Source of the DNA: Niallia circulans
Lineage (GTDB): Bacteria > Bacillota > Bacilli > Bacillales > Cytobacillaceae
Length of the DNA stretch: 64,000 nucleotides
Direction: 5' to 3'
Assembly (NCBI RefSeq): GCF_007273535.1
Contig: NZ_RIBP01000004.1
Location: 1,340,001 to 1,404,000, forward strand
Of this stretch, positions 44,933 through 55,407 are shown piece by piece (the first letter of the stretch is position 1; each line of letters opens with the position of its first letter). The translations under genes and the position numbers were made by a program. The notes under the pieces are model-generated. The model was not told the DNA's origin. It saw only the letters and a program-made list of their open reading frames with translations, and ran no database searches.

Positions 44933-46129
44933 GTGAATACACCGTTGGAGGATTACCGCAATAAAGGCTCTATATTGTCATTGATTCAGAGCAATTTACG
45001 CCAATATGGAATGTTTACTGCATTAGTGCTGATTATGATTCTGTTTCAAGTGTTAACAGAGGGTATTCTTTTACGCCCGCTTAATATTACAAATCTAATT
45101 TTGCAGAACAGCTATATTCTCGTCCTTGCAATCGGCATGGTTCTCGTGATTATCACTGGTCATATCGATTTGTCAGTCGGCTCTGTCGCTGCATTTGTCG
45201 GCGCCATTTCCGGTATTTTAATCATTAACCATGATATGCCCGTTTTTTTGGCTGTTATTCTTTCCTTATTAGTGGGTGCTGTTATCGGGGCATGGCAAGG
45301 ATTTTGGGTCGCATACGTCAAGATTCCCGCCTTTATCGTCACACTTGCCGGAATGCTGTTGTTCAGAGGCTTGACGATGCTTGTCTTAAAAGGAAAATCT
45401 GTTGCGCCGTATCCACAGTCCTTTCAGGATATTAGCTCAGGCTTTATCCCCGATATTTTTGGGGGCAGTACGCTGCATATGCTGACGATTGTGGCAGGCA
45501 TTGTTTTTTCGATCATTTACTTGCTGATTGAAGCCCGCAATCGTAAAACCCAGCTTCGTTATGATTTTGAAGTGTCTTCCAAAGGGCTGTTCGTTACGAA
45601 GATAGCAGCCATTATCGTGCTGATTAATGTGTTCACATATGTTTTAGCAACATATGAAGGCATTCCAACCATTCTGCTTATCCTTATTGGGTTGATCATT
45701 ATCTACAGCTTTGTTATGAAGAAAACCGTGATGGGCCGACATGTTTATGCAATCGGCGGCAATGAAAAGGCCGCAAGTCTTTCTGGCATCAAAACGAAAA
45801 AAGCAACCTTCTGGGTGTTTGTGAACATGGGCGTGCTTGCAGCGCTGTCAGGTTTGATTTTCGCCGCAAGACTTAATGCCGCAACACCAAAAGCAGGCAA
45901 TCTGTTCGAGCTTGATGCCATTGCAGCCTGCTTTATCGGCGGCGCATCAGCATATGGCGGCATCGGAACAGTCGGCGGGGCGATTGTCGGCGGTCTCGTT
46001 ATGGGTGTCATGAACAACGGCATGTCCATCATCGGCCTTGGCATCGACTGGCAGCAGGCTATAAAAGGACTTGTGCTACTGATAGCGGTTGCGTTTGATA
46101 TTTATAATAAGAATAAATTAGCTTCATAA
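44933..46129 (+). CDS. mmsB: multiple-monosaccharide ABC transporter permease
   Basis: A 398-residue CUT2 permease with about ten hydrophobic segments. Family text includes GHIDLSVGSVAAFVGA and the EAA-like loop AIGGNEKAASLSGIKTKK, with VGGAIVGGLVMGVMNNG near the end. GTG 44933 follows AAGGAAGGGGG. It is the last gene of the operon before a terminator. Confidence 0.92.
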   Translation: MNTPLEDYRNKGSILSLIQSNLRQYGMFTALVLIMILFQVLTEGILLRPLNITNLILQNSYILVLAIGMVLVIITGHIDLSVGSVAAFVGAISGILIINHDMPVFLAVILSLLVGAVIGAWQGFWVAYVKIPAFIVTLAGMLLFRGLTMLVLKGKSVAPYPQSFQDISSGFIPDIFGGSTLHMLTIVAGIVFSIIYLLIEARNRKTQLRYDFEVSSKGLFVTKIAAIIVLINVFTYVLATYEGIPTILLILIGLIIIYSFVMKKTVMGRHVYAIGGNEKAASLSGIKTKKATFWVFVNMGVLAALSGLIFAARLNAATPKAGNLFELDAIAACFIGGASAYGGIGTVGGAIVGGLVMGVMNNGMSIIGLGIDWQQAIKGLVLLIAVAFDIYNKNKLAS

Positions 46130-46134
46130 ATCGC

Positions 46135-46166
46135 AAAAAACCAAGCTCGAGTGGGCTTGGTTTTTT
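46135..46166 (+). terminator. terminator of the chvE-mmsAB operon
   Basis: AAAAAACCAAGC pairs with GCTTGGTTTTTT around an 8-base loop. Confidence 0.85.
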
Positions 46167-46204
46167 AGTTTATTAGTCTTCAAATCAATTAATCTTCAAT
46201 GTAA

Positions 46205-46235
46205 CCAAAAAAGAGGGAAGACTACCTTCCCCCTC
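46205..46235 (-). terminator. terminator of the ArsR-like regulator gene
   Basis: On the minus strand GAGGGGGAAG-GTAGT-CTTCCCTC is followed by TTTTTT; it overlaps the stop codon. Confidence 0.7.
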
Positions 46236-47151
46236 ACTCAGGCAGCACTTCCTCATAAAGAATCCGAGCTGTAATATCCTGCTCATAATTGCCAAAGCTG
46301 CGCCCATAAAGGGTCAGTCCGCCGATTGTGCCTTCATCTGTTACCGCAAACTTCAGTTTAATGTCAGGGTGGTCCTGCAGACCAACATCCTCAATCGTAA
46401 CATCTGATATTCGGCAGCCATCAATGAATGTGCCGTCCTTGTTGATGCGCAGCAGCTTCAGCAAGCCGTACTGGTTCAAGTGGGGCGGCCACCAGCTTGG
46501 ATTGCAGGCTCCTTTTGTGTCACCGAAGTCTCCGGGTGATGTCCAAAAGCCAAGCTCGACATTGTTTAGGTAAAAGAAAATGTCAGAGGGCCAGTCATTA
46601 TTGTAGAAGGGAGCCTCTGAGCTGATTTCGAATATAAATTGAATTTCTTTAAAGTGTTGATTTTTCTTTAAGTAATTAGGAATTCTGTATTCAAGGAAGC
46701 CTTTTTTCAGCCAAACGATGTCTGCGTGAATATGGTCAGGATCGGCGAAGTAGCGGGGATTGTCAAACTCACCGATAATGCTGTCCTTTGTCGCCAGACC
46801 ACATGTCGGGTCTGCTGCATAATCGAAATAATGACCGACCTTTATCTCATACTCATAAAAATTCTCGACACCCTTATCCTGAAGCTCGATTGTCAGGACA
46901 TCCTCATTTAAATAGCAGATTTTTTGAATGCCGTGCTTTCCACCTGCTGTTGAGATATCAATAAGACCGCTTTCCTCCAGTTTTTTAATATGCATAGTGA
47001 CAGCACCGTTGGAAAGCTGCAGCTTTTGGGCGATATCATTTAAGTTTAGGCTGTTATTTCGTTGCAGCAATGTCAGGATTTCAAGGCGGATTTCTGAGCT
47101 AAGTGCTTTATATATATTTAAGCCAGAGCGGAGATCTTTTATATGTATCAT
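46234..47151 (-). CDS. ArsR-type winged-helix regulator with a large C-terminal domain
   Basis: A 305-residue protein. Residues 10-85 form an ArsR-like winged helix (ALSSEIRLEILTLLQRNNSL, LQLSNGAVTMHIKKLEESGLI). The rest, about 200 residues, is strand-rich with many Trp, Asp and Gly residues and looks like a sugar-binding beta domain (WTSPGDFGDTKGACNPSWWP). It is far longer than metal-sensing ArsR proteins. With the DUF624 gene upstream of it and the divergent araN operon, a role as sugar-responsive regulator of arabinan use is likely. Confidence 0.75.
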   Translation of the reverse strand: MIHIKDLRSGLNIYKALSSEIRLEILTLLQRNNSLNLNDIAQKLQLSNGAVTMHIKKLEESGLIDISTAGGKHGIQKICYLNEDVLTIELQDKGVENFYEYEIKVGHYFDYAADPTCGLATKDSIIGEFDNPRYFADPDHIHADIVWLKKGFLEYRIPNYLKKNQHFKEIQFIFEISSEAPFYNNDWPSDIFFYLNNVELGFWTSPGDFGDTKGACNPSWWPPHLNQYGLLKLLRINKDGTFIDGCRISDVTIEDVGLQDHPDIKLKFAVTDEGTIGGLTLYGRSFGNYEQDITARILYEEVLPE

Positions 47152-47181
47152 GTAAACTACCTTCTTTCTTGACTTGAGAGT

Positions 47182-47811
47182 TTATGTCAGTTGCTTGGTT
47201 CGTTTTTGTTCATATCGAGAAAATGCCTTTAAGCTGGTCCACATCATGAAAAAGGCAGGCACACTTGCGCCAAATAGAATAATGCTTCCTGGAAAGGTAA
47301 TCAGCACATAAACAATGATTAATAGTCCGCCAACCATTTTAGCGCAGGCAAGGGGCATTGCCAGTGTAAACAGCAGGGCGTTTTTAATGATATGAAGCCC
47401 TTTTAGCTCATAGTGAACATACATCGTAAAAAAGGTAAGAACACTGCAGGCATAAAGCAAGGCGATAAAAAGAACAGGAAAGTAGAGATATTGTAAGAAG
47501 GTAATTGTTGTATGCTGAAGTGCCAGCAAATCTGCATACAGGACAGCCCCGCCAAAAATGAGCAGCAGGCCGAGAAGATTGCTTTTCACAAATTCCTTTT
47601 TATAGACAGATAGAAAGGTAGAGAAAATCGGAAAGCTTGATTCACCAAGCAGCCATTTACGCATAACCGAAAACAGACTGACAGTCGCAGGGAAGAAACC
47701 GGCGACAGCGAGTCCCACAACGGAAAATAGCATCCATAATAGATGAACATATAAAAACCGCAAAATCCAATTAGAAACAGAATAAATAGAATCGACGAGC
47801 ACAGCCTTCAT
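47182..47811 (-). CDS. DUF624 (YesL-type) membrane protein
   Basis: A 209-residue protein with five hydrophobic segments and the YesL-like opening with FLYVHLLWMLFSVVGLAVAG, then FFPATVSLFSVMRKW. These proteins sit in many sugar ABC-transporter loci and are of unknown role. It is co-directional with and just upstream of the ArsR-like regulator (30-base gap), and divergent from araN. Confidence 0.82.
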   Translation of the reverse strand: MKAVLVDSIYSVSNWILRFLYVHLLWMLFSVVGLAVAGFFPATVSLFSVMRKWLLGESSFPIFSTFLSVYKKEFVKSNLLGLLLIFGGAVLYADLLALQHTTITFLQYLYFPVLFIALLYACSVLTFFTMYVHYELKGLHIIKNALLFTLAMPLACAKMVGGLLIIVYVLITFPGSIILFGASVPAFFMMWTSLKAFSRYEQKRTKQLT

Positions 47812-48164
47812 AGGTGGTCCTCCTTTTGTTTTCTTTTAACAAAACCTAAAATAATAGAGGCTTTCTGTTTATGTGTATGTTAGGAACTCGCTAATAATAT
47901 AAAAAATATCAAAAATCCTCCTTTCCTCCTTTGCAATTAGCGAGAAACTGTCTTTTTTGCTTGACCTAAAGGGAAACTCACAAAATATGTACAAAAAGAT
48001 AATGACTTTTTACGCTTTAGAAAACCATTATCCTAGACGATTTACTCATTTATGAAAACGCATACATTTTTAAGAAGACAGGTTAATACTATTAACATGT
48101 GTAAAACATTTTACGTTTTTTTAAAATAAAGTGTTTTTTCAACAAGCTATAAGGAGGAAGAGGA
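47812..48164. other. divergent control region of the arabinan locus
   Basis: About 350 bases between the DUF624 gene and araN. It holds the promoters of both directions and the cre site at 48053. No AraR box of the full ATTTGTACGTACAAAT type was found, only a GTACAAA half at 47987-47995. Confidence 0.5.
48053..48066 (+). promoter_or_regulatory. cre site before araNPQ-abfA
   Basis: TGAAAACGCATACA matches the CcpA consensus TGWAANCGNTNWCA at all fixed positions but one, about 100 bases before the start. Confidence 0.6.
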
Positions 48165-49466
48165 ATGAAAAAGGGTCTTTTAGGTATGCTGGCTATCATT
48201 CTAGTAAGCTCCATGTTTTTAGCAGGCTGTAATAAGGGCAGTTCGGATAAAGGCTATTCGAACGGCGGTAAAGGAACAAAGATTGAATTATGGACGTTCA
48301 ATGAGCTCCATGAACAATATTATGAGCATATGGCAGAGAAGTGGAATGAGGAGAATCCTGATGACCAAATCAGCCTTAAAGCCACTACATATCCTTACGA
48401 GGATTTGCATAATAAGCTGCTTGTTGCGCTGCAGTCAGGCAAGGGAGCTCCGGATATTTCTGATGTGGAAATCTCGAAATTCGGCAACTTCTTAAAAGGA
48501 GAGCCACAGATTCTGCCGTTAGATGATGTGATTGAGCCGGAAAAGGAAAATATTGTACAATCACGCCTTGATATTTACGCAAAAGATGGCAAGACATATG
48601 GAATTGACTTCCACGTTGGTGCTGCAGTTATTTATTACAATAAAGAAATTATGGATAAAGCCGGCGTCAATCCAGATGACATTAAAACATGGGCTGACTA
48701 TAAGGAAGCAGGCAAAACAGTTCTTGAGAAAACAGGCATTCCAATGACAACACTTGATATTGAAGACCAATGGTCGTTCTGGCCGCAGGTTGCTCAGCTT
48801 GAAGGCAAGGATGACCTATTGAAGGAAAATGGCGAGGTGAACCTGACAGATCCACGTATTGTTGAGGTGCTGCAATATGAGCAAGACCTTGTCAAAGAAG
48901 GCATTGCGATTCCGTCTCCAGGCAATGACCATCACTCAGAGGAATATTACGGCTTCATGAATAATGGCGGAGCAGCGTCTGTATGGATGCCAATGTGGTA
49001 TATGGGCAGATTCACTGACTATATGCCTGATTTGAAAGGCAAAATCGTAATTAAACCAATGCCTGCTTGGTCTGAAGGTGCTCCTCGCTCTGCAGGGATG
49101 GGCGGAACAGGCACTGTTGTAACAAACCAATCTAAAGATCCAGATGTTGCGAAGAAATTCCTTGCCTATGCGAAGCTATCGAAGGAAGGAAATATTGAAA
49201 TTTGGAAGCAGCTTGGCTTTGACCCAATTCGCTCTGATGTGTGGGATTTACCGGAAGTGAATGAGGAGAATAAATTCACGGAATATTTCGGTCCGAATAT
49301 TTTCGAGACATTGCTTGAGGTGAAGGATGAAATCGAAGGTGTCAATATTGGCGAAAGAACGCCAGATGTCTCCAATGCTGTCAAGACGACGATTTTGTTC
49401 CAGACATTAGTGGAAATGAAGGATCCGAAGCAGGCGCTCGAGGAGGCAGCAAGTCAGATTAAATAA
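48165..49466 (+). CDS. araN: arabino-oligosaccharide-binding lipoprotein
   Basis: A 433-residue lipoprotein (lipobox LAGC) with the extracellular solute-binding type 1 fold. Length equals Bacillus AraN (433), and the segments PGNDHHSEEYYGFMNNGGAA, WYMGRFTDYMPDLKGK and GGTGTVVTNQSK agree with AraN as I remember it. It captures arabinose oligomers from arabinan for AraPQ and an ATPase encoded elsewhere (MsmX-type). ATG follows AAGGAGGAAG. A perfect hairpin follows the gene. Confidence 0.9.
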   Translation: MKKGLLGMLAIILVSSMFLAGCNKGSSDKGYSNGGKGTKIELWTFNELHEQYYEHMAEKWNEENPDDQISLKATTYPYEDLHNKLLVALQSGKGAPDISDVEISKFGNFLKGEPQILPLDDVIEPEKENIVQSRLDIYAKDGKTYGIDFHVGAAVIYYNKEIMDKAGVNPDDIKTWADYKEAGKTVLEKTGIPMTTLDIEDQWSFWPQVAQLEGKDDLLKENGEVNLTDPRIVEVLQYEQDLVKEGIAIPSPGNDHHSEEYYGFMNNGGAASVWMPMWYMGRFTDYMPDLKGKIVIKPMPAWSEGAPRSAGMGGTGTVVTNQSKDPDVAKKFLAYAKLSKEGNIEIWKQLGFDPIRSDVWDLPEVNEENKFTEYFGPNIFETLLEVKDEIEGVNIGERTPDVSNAVKTTILFQTLVEMKDPKQALEEAASQIK

Positions 49467-49475
49467 CGATATCTC

Positions 49476-49502
49476 CAGGAGGCAAATTGCCTTTGCCTCC
49501 TG
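49476..49502 (+). promoter_or_regulatory. intercistronic stem-loop after araN
   Basis: CAGGAGGCAAA pairs perfectly with TTTGCCTCCTG around a 5-base loop, with no T run. Like the one after chvE, it probably stabilises the binding-protein mRNA or partly ends transcription. Confidence 0.6.
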
Positions 49503-49523
49503 CCTATTAAGGGGGGATTTAAT

Positions 49524-50453
49524 ATGGAAGCAAGCAGCAGACAGGGTGTTAGGAAACAGAAGAAAAGAAGTCTTCTCTATTCGCAAAATGCAGCGCCTTA
49601 CTTTTTTATCTTTCCATTCATCCTGTCTTTCCTGATCTTTTTTGCTTATCCAGTTGCTACAACGGTTATCATGAGCTTTCAGGAGGTACTGCCAGGACAA
49701 ACGACCTTCATCGGTTTAGACAACTATAAGGAGTTATGGAACCCAACCTTCCTAACAGCGATTCGCAACAGCACTGTTTATACGCTTTTGACCTTAATTA
49801 TCTTAATTCCAGTGCCGCTTGTGCTTGCTGTTTTCCTGAATTCAAAGCTGATGTTTGCGAAGAACTTCTTCCGCTCTGTAACCTTCATACCCGCACTGAC
49901 ATCTGTCGTTGTTGCCGGGATGATCTTCCGCTTAATCTTCGGCGGACAAGATGGGGCATTGCTGAACTCGATTTTAACGAACTTTGGCATGGAGCCAAAG
50001 GCATGGCTGAACCATGGCGGCACAAGCATGTTCGTGCTTGTTGTGCTGGCAACCTGGAAGTGGATGGGGATTAACATCCTGTATTTCCTCGCAGGACTGC
50101 AAAATATTCCGCGGGAGCTTTATGAGTCTGCCGAGGTGGACGGTGCCACGACTTCGAGGAAGTTCTACCATATAACACTGCCATTATTAAAACCAATCAG
50201 CATTTATGTTTTTACAATCAGCATTTACGGCGGCTTCTCGATGTTTGCTGAGAGCTATATGCTTTATGGCAGCAACAGATCGCCTAATAATATTGGACTG
50301 ACGATTGTCGGTTATTTGTACCAAAAAGGGATTGAGCAGAATAATCTCGGCTTCGGCTCTGCTGTTGGGATTGCCTTGCTTGTCATCACCCTGATTATCA
50401 CCTTGATCCAGCTGAAGTTCTTCGGCATGTTCAAAAAGGAGGAACAAGGATGA
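49524..50453 (+). CDS. araP: arabino-oligosaccharide ABC permease, first subunit
   Basis: A 309-residue permease with six helices (AraP has 313) and the EAA loop ELYESAEVDGATTSRKFYHI near residue 210. It forms the membrane channel with AraQ, whose gene overlaps by four bases. ATG 49524 follows AAGGGGGG. Confidence 0.92.
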   Translation: MEASSRQGVRKQKKRSLLYSQNAAPYFFIFPFILSFLIFFAYPVATTVIMSFQEVLPGQTTFIGLDNYKELWNPTFLTAIRNSTVYTLLTLIILIPVPLVLAVFLNSKLMFAKNFFRSVTFIPALTSVVVAGMIFRLIFGGQDGALLNSILTNFGMEPKAWLNHGGTSMFVLVVLATWKWMGINILYFLAGLQNIPRELYESAEVDGATTSRKFYHITLPLLKPISIYVFTISIYGGFSMFAESYMLYGSNRSPNNIGLTIVGYLYQKGIEQNNLGFGSAVGIALLVITLIITLIQLKFFGMFKKEEQG

Positions 50454-51292
50454 AACCGAAAAAAAAGTGGAAGCTGTCGTCCATCCTGCTTATCCTGCTG
50501 TTTGTAGTAATCGGCATTTTCGCCTTATTCCCGCTCTTTGCGATCACACTTGGCTCCTTGAAGCCATCAACGGAAATTATGAGGTACGGGCTGAATCTTA
50601 AGCTGCAGGCAGACCTTTTATCATTGGATAACTATTCTTATTTGTTCAACGGCGAAACAGATTATTTCATTTGGTATAAAAACAGCATCATCATTACGAT
50701 TGCTTCTACTTTATCCTGCCTGCTTTTGACAAGCATGGTTGGCTATGGCCTTGCTGTTTATGACTTTAAGCTAAAGAATATTGTCTTTGGACTCGTTTTA
50801 ATTGTGATGATGATTCCAGTCGAAATCATCATGCTTCCATTATATAAGCTGACAATGAGCCTTGGCTTAATGGACACATTAGTTGGCGCGTTTCTGCCGT
50901 TTGTCGTTGCGCCGATTCCCATTTTCTTTTTCCGACAGTACGCAAGCGGCCTGCCTCGTGATTTACTCGATGCGGCACGGGTCGATGGCTGTACAGAAAT
51001 CGGCATTTTCTTCCGTGTGATGATGCCGTTAATGACACCGGCCTTTTCTTCGATGGCAATTCTGCAAGCACTTGGAAGCTGGAATAACTTCCTGTGGCCG
51101 TTGATTGTTTTACGGTCAAGCGAAAATTTAACATTGCCGATCGGGCTGTCGACATTGCTGACACCATACGGCAACAACTATGATGTGCTGATTGCTGGGT
51201 CTGTTATGGCAATATTCCCAGTGCTGCTTCTGTATATTTTCTTCCAGCGCTACTTTATTGAAGGCATGACTGCCGGCGGTGTGAAGGGATAA
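50450..51292 (+). CDS. araQ: arabino-oligosaccharide ABC permease, second subunit
   Basis: A 280-residue permease with six helices (AraQ has 281) and the EAA loop DLLDAARVDGCTEIGIFFRV. ATG overlaps the araP stop (ATGA). No ATPase gene is nearby, as in the Bacillus ara operon, where a shared MsmX-type ATPase serves. Confidence 0.92.
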   Translation: MKPKKKWKLSSILLILLFVVIGIFALFPLFAITLGSLKPSTEIMRYGLNLKLQADLLSLDNYSYLFNGETDYFIWYKNSIIITIASTLSCLLLTSMVGYGLAVYDFKLKNIVFGLVLIVMMIPVEIIMLPLYKLTMSLGLMDTLVGAFLPFVVAPIPIFFFRQYASGLPRDLLDAARVDGCTEIGIFFRVMMPLMTPAFSSMAILQALGSWNNFLWPLIVLRSSENLTLPIGLSTLLTPYGNNYDVLIAGSVMAIFPVLLLYIFFQRYFIEGMTAGGVKG

Positions 51293-51306
51293 CAACTAAA
51301 AACTAA

Positions 51307-52842
<1,536 letters not shown>

Positions 52843-52849
52843 ATTGGGA

Positions 52850-52880
52850 ACAGCCATGCTCGTCCGAGCATGGCTGTTTA
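52850..52880 (+). terminator. stem-loop after abfA
   Basis: ACAGCCATGCTC (52850-52861) pairs perfectly with GAGCATGGCTGT (52866-52877); T tract short. Confidence 0.65.
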
Positions 52881-53033
52881 TGTAGACAAAGACTTTATTA
52901 GTTTATTTTTGCAGCATCGGCCCCACCTACGCCAAATGCCAATGATAGCCACGCATGCTATCCACGCTACTTCCATCATAATGGACAAATATGAACAAAA
53001 TACGTACTTAATGTAAAAACTATATGAATATTA

Positions 53034-53204
53034 TCAGCCATTTCTCTTTGTACGATAGATGATATATTCAGCCTGGGCCAAAAGCGCAAGGAAAAAGATT
53101 GGAAAGGCGACAGCAACAAGCCTTCTGTGCCAGTCGAGATTGCGCTTAAGGAGAACACTCGAAAACAGCATTTGCATAAAACTAAACAAAAATTGCACGA
53201 TCAT
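53034..53204 (-). CDS. 56-residue single-helix membrane protein
   Basis: A short gene read from ATG 53204, six bases after AAAAGGAG on the minus strand, to TGA at 53034. The product has an amphipathic, basic N-terminal half (LLKRNLDWHRR) and a hydrophobic segment (about 29-43), then a basic tail. Upstream (minus) lies the photoreceptor gene with its own terminator. No family recognised. Confidence 0.55.
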   Translation of the reverse strand: MIVQFLFSFMQMLFSSVLLKRNLDWHRRLVAVAFPIFFLALLAQAEYIIYRTKRNG

Positions 53205-53250
53205 TCAACTCCTTTTTTCTTAGTGTGCTAAGAAGTGAAGCTATGTATGC

Positions 53251-53281
53251 AAAAACAGCCCCTTTCATTAAAAAGAGGCTG
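53251..53281 (-). terminator. terminator of the photoreceptor gene
   Basis: On the minus strand CAGCC-n-GGCTG with an inner TTT/AAA stem is followed by TTTTTG. Confidence 0.6.
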
Positions 53282-53289
53282 GTAATAGT

Positions 53290-54051
53290 TTATTTTAAAG
53301 ATTGCAGTGCTTGTTTGCATGATTGGAAAAAACGGATATTTAAATCATTGCCATTTGTATAATTGATTGTGTCTTGTGCCATTTTCACTTGGACACCGCT
53401 GATGATGAGCTCTGTTCCCATCAATGCGAGAATATCGTTAATCATTTTAAGACCATTATGTACGACCTCATCATATTTTAATAAGCCTTGCAAATCAATG
53501 ATGAAATAATCTTCTTTAGAATTTCCTACATAAATCGCGATATCTTTAACAAGCTGATCAAACCGGTCCATTGATAGATCACCGATAAGTGGTAAAATGG
53601 ATGTCTTTTCATTAATGGAAATGATAGGTGTAGAAAGATTGGCTATCTGCTCTAAATACTCGCTGATAAGCTGCTCAGATTCCTTTCTTTCTGTTATGTC
53701 CTTTTGTATTCCGACAAAAAACAGCTTATTGTCTTCTCCGATACGAATGGGTGAAAGCTCAAGTTCATTCCAGAACAATTGACCATCCTTACGATAATTG
53801 CGCAATTGCACAACAATATGCTTTTCCTCTTTAATAGCATTCCGCAGTGCTGTAACAGCACCTTGATTTCTGTCAGCGCCTTGAAGAAAGCGGCAGTTCT
53901 TGCCAAGAATGTCTATTGCTTTATAACCAGTCAATCGTTCGAAACCTTTGTTAACATAAATAATCGGGTTATCAGCGATACTCGGGTCTGTGATAACAAT
54001 GCCTGTTCCGACCCTTTCCACTGCTTCCCTTATAAAGCTGTCCCTGAACAT
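53290..54051 (-). CDS. ytvA: blue-light photoreceptor, LOV-STAS protein (YtvA type)
   Basis: A 253-residue protein with an N-terminal LOV domain (about 8-117) holding the flavin-adduct cysteine in GKNCRFLQG (C53), NYRKDGQLFWNELELSP, and GIQKDITERK, then a linker helix and a C-terminal STAS domain (about 140-250). This is the plan of Bacillus YtvA/PfyP (261 residues), a blue-light input to the SigB stress pathway through the stressosome. The usual cysteine is residue 62 there, nine later than here. A strong ribosome site AAGGAGG lies 29 bases before this ATG, so the true start may be a rare codon (ATC at 54072) adding seven residues. Confidence 0.92.
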   Translation of the reverse strand: MFRDSFIREAVERVGTGIVITDPSIADNPIIYVNKGFERLTGYKAIDILGKNCRFLQGADRNQGAVTALRNAIKEEKHIVVQLRNYRKDGQLFWNELELSPIRIGEDNKLFFVGIQKDITERKESEQLISEYLEQIANLSTPIISINEKTSILPLIGDLSMDRFDQLVKDIAIYVGNSKEDYFIIDLQGLLKYDEVVHNGLKMINDILALMGTELIISGVQVKMAQDTINYTNGNDLNIRFFQSCKQALQSLK

Positions 54052-54355
54052 GTCAGAATAATGTTGTTGGATATCCGTTACCTCCTTCTGTTTTCTTCCC
54101 TATTCTATTATCCATTATAACAAAACGAAAAAGACATTGACCATAGTTGGCACTTAAACAAAAAATGGATATATGCAACTAATTTGTTACAATTGATACC
54201 ATTATATTTAAAAATGATAAATTTTAGTAAAAACCCTTTGCTTTTATAAGGAAAAATGTTACCATAATTGTACGTTATTAAGAACATATTATTAAGCAAA
54301 AATTAAAGCTTACATATTATAATTTCTTTAATTAGACCAGACAGGAGAGGGTAAA

Positions 54356-55252
54356 ATGAAACACGTAAGAAAAGCAATTATTCCAGCAGCTGGTTTAGGG
54401 ACAAGATTCCTGCCTGCAACAAAGGCGATGCCAAAGGAAATGCTGCCGATTGTTGATAAGCCAACAATTCAGTATATCGTGGAGGAAGCAATTGCTTCCG
54501 GCATTGAGGACATCATCATCGTAACAGGAAAAGGAAAAAGAGCGATTGAAGATCATTTTGACTATGCTCATGAATTAGAGCAAAACCTGTTAGAGAAGAA
54601 GAAGTTTGACCTGTTAGAAAAGGTACAATACTCTTCAAATCTTGCTGATATCCATTATATCCGCCAAAAGGAGCCAAAAGGACTTGGCCATGCTGTTTGG
54701 TGTGCGAAAAGCTTTATTGGCAATGAGCCATTTGCTGTATTATTGGGCGACGATATCGTACAAAGTGATACACCTTGCTTGAAGCAGCTTATTGACCAAT
54801 ATGAAGAAACACTTTCACCTGTGATTGGAGTTCAAACGGTGCCTGACAGCGATACAGACCGTTACGGAATCGTTGATCCGATCCAGCAGGAAGGCAGACG
54901 CTATCAAGTTAAGAACTTCATTGAAAAGCCAAAGCGTGGAACTGCACCATCTAACCTGGCAATTATGGGCCGCTACGTACTTACACCAGAAATCTTCATG
55001 TTCCTTGAGAAGCAGCAAACAGGAGCAGGCGGTGAAATTCAGCTGACAGATGCAATCCAAGAGCTGAACCAAATTCAACGAGTATTTGCTTACGACTTCG
55101 CAGGCAGCCGCTACGATGTTGGTGAAAAGCTTGGCTTCGTAAAAACAACATTAGAATTCGCCCTGCAACAGGACGAAATGAAACAAGAACTGATCGATTA
55201 CATGAAGCAGCTTATGGCAAAGCATGAGAATGCAGAAGTGAAAATCATCTAA
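54356..55252 (+). CDS. galU: UTP-glucose-1-phosphate uridylyltransferase
   Basis: A 298-residue nucleotidyltransferase with the N-terminal [20 protein letters not shown] loop, [23 protein letters not shown] and the C-terminal [15 protein letters not shown]. It makes UDP-glucose for cell-wall polymers and exopolysaccharide. GtaB of Bacillus has 292 residues. ATG follows AGGAGAGGG; a terminator follows the gene. Confidence 0.95.
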   Translation: MKHVRKAIIPAAGLGTRFLPATKAMPKEMLPIVDKPTIQYIVEEAIASGIEDIIIVTGKGKRAIEDHFDYAHELEQNLLEKKKFDLLEKVQYSSNLADIHYIRQKEPKGLGHAVWCAKSFIGNEPFAVLLGDDIVQSDTPCLKQLIDQYEETLSPVIGVQTVPDSDTDRYGIVDPIQQEGRRYQVKNFIEKPKRGTAPSNLAIMGRYVLTPEIFMFLEKQQTGAGGEIQLTDAIQELNQIQRVFAYDFAGSRYDVGEKLGFVKTTLEFALQQDEMKQELIDYMKQLMAKHENAEVKII

Positions 55253-55261
55253 TCATAAAGA

Positions 55262-55295
55262 AAGAACAGGGCAGGCAGCTGTCCTGTTCTTTTTT
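55262..55295 (+). terminator. terminator of galU
   Basis: AAGAACAGG (55262-55270) pairs with CCTGTTCTT (55283-55291), followed by TTTTT. Confidence 0.8.
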
Positions 55296-55363
55296 GTTCT
55301 ATTTTTGTTCACTTTCCACTTTTAAGTTGAAAAGGAAGCAAGTTGTTGTAAAGCAGTTAAACG

Positions 55364-55401
55364 CTAAAAAGCCAGACGGCAGATTACTCTGTGTCTGGCT
55401 T
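55364..55401 (-). terminator. terminator of the S8 peptidase gene
   Basis: AAGCCAGAC pairs with GTCTGGCTT; on the minus strand TTTTT follows. Confidence 0.7.
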
Positions 55402-55407
55402 CTTCTG

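Noticed and set aside
52913..52976. 32-codon minus-strand frame with a GATAGC/GCTATC hairpin
   Set aside because: No ribosome site and no recognisable protein; treated as non-coding.
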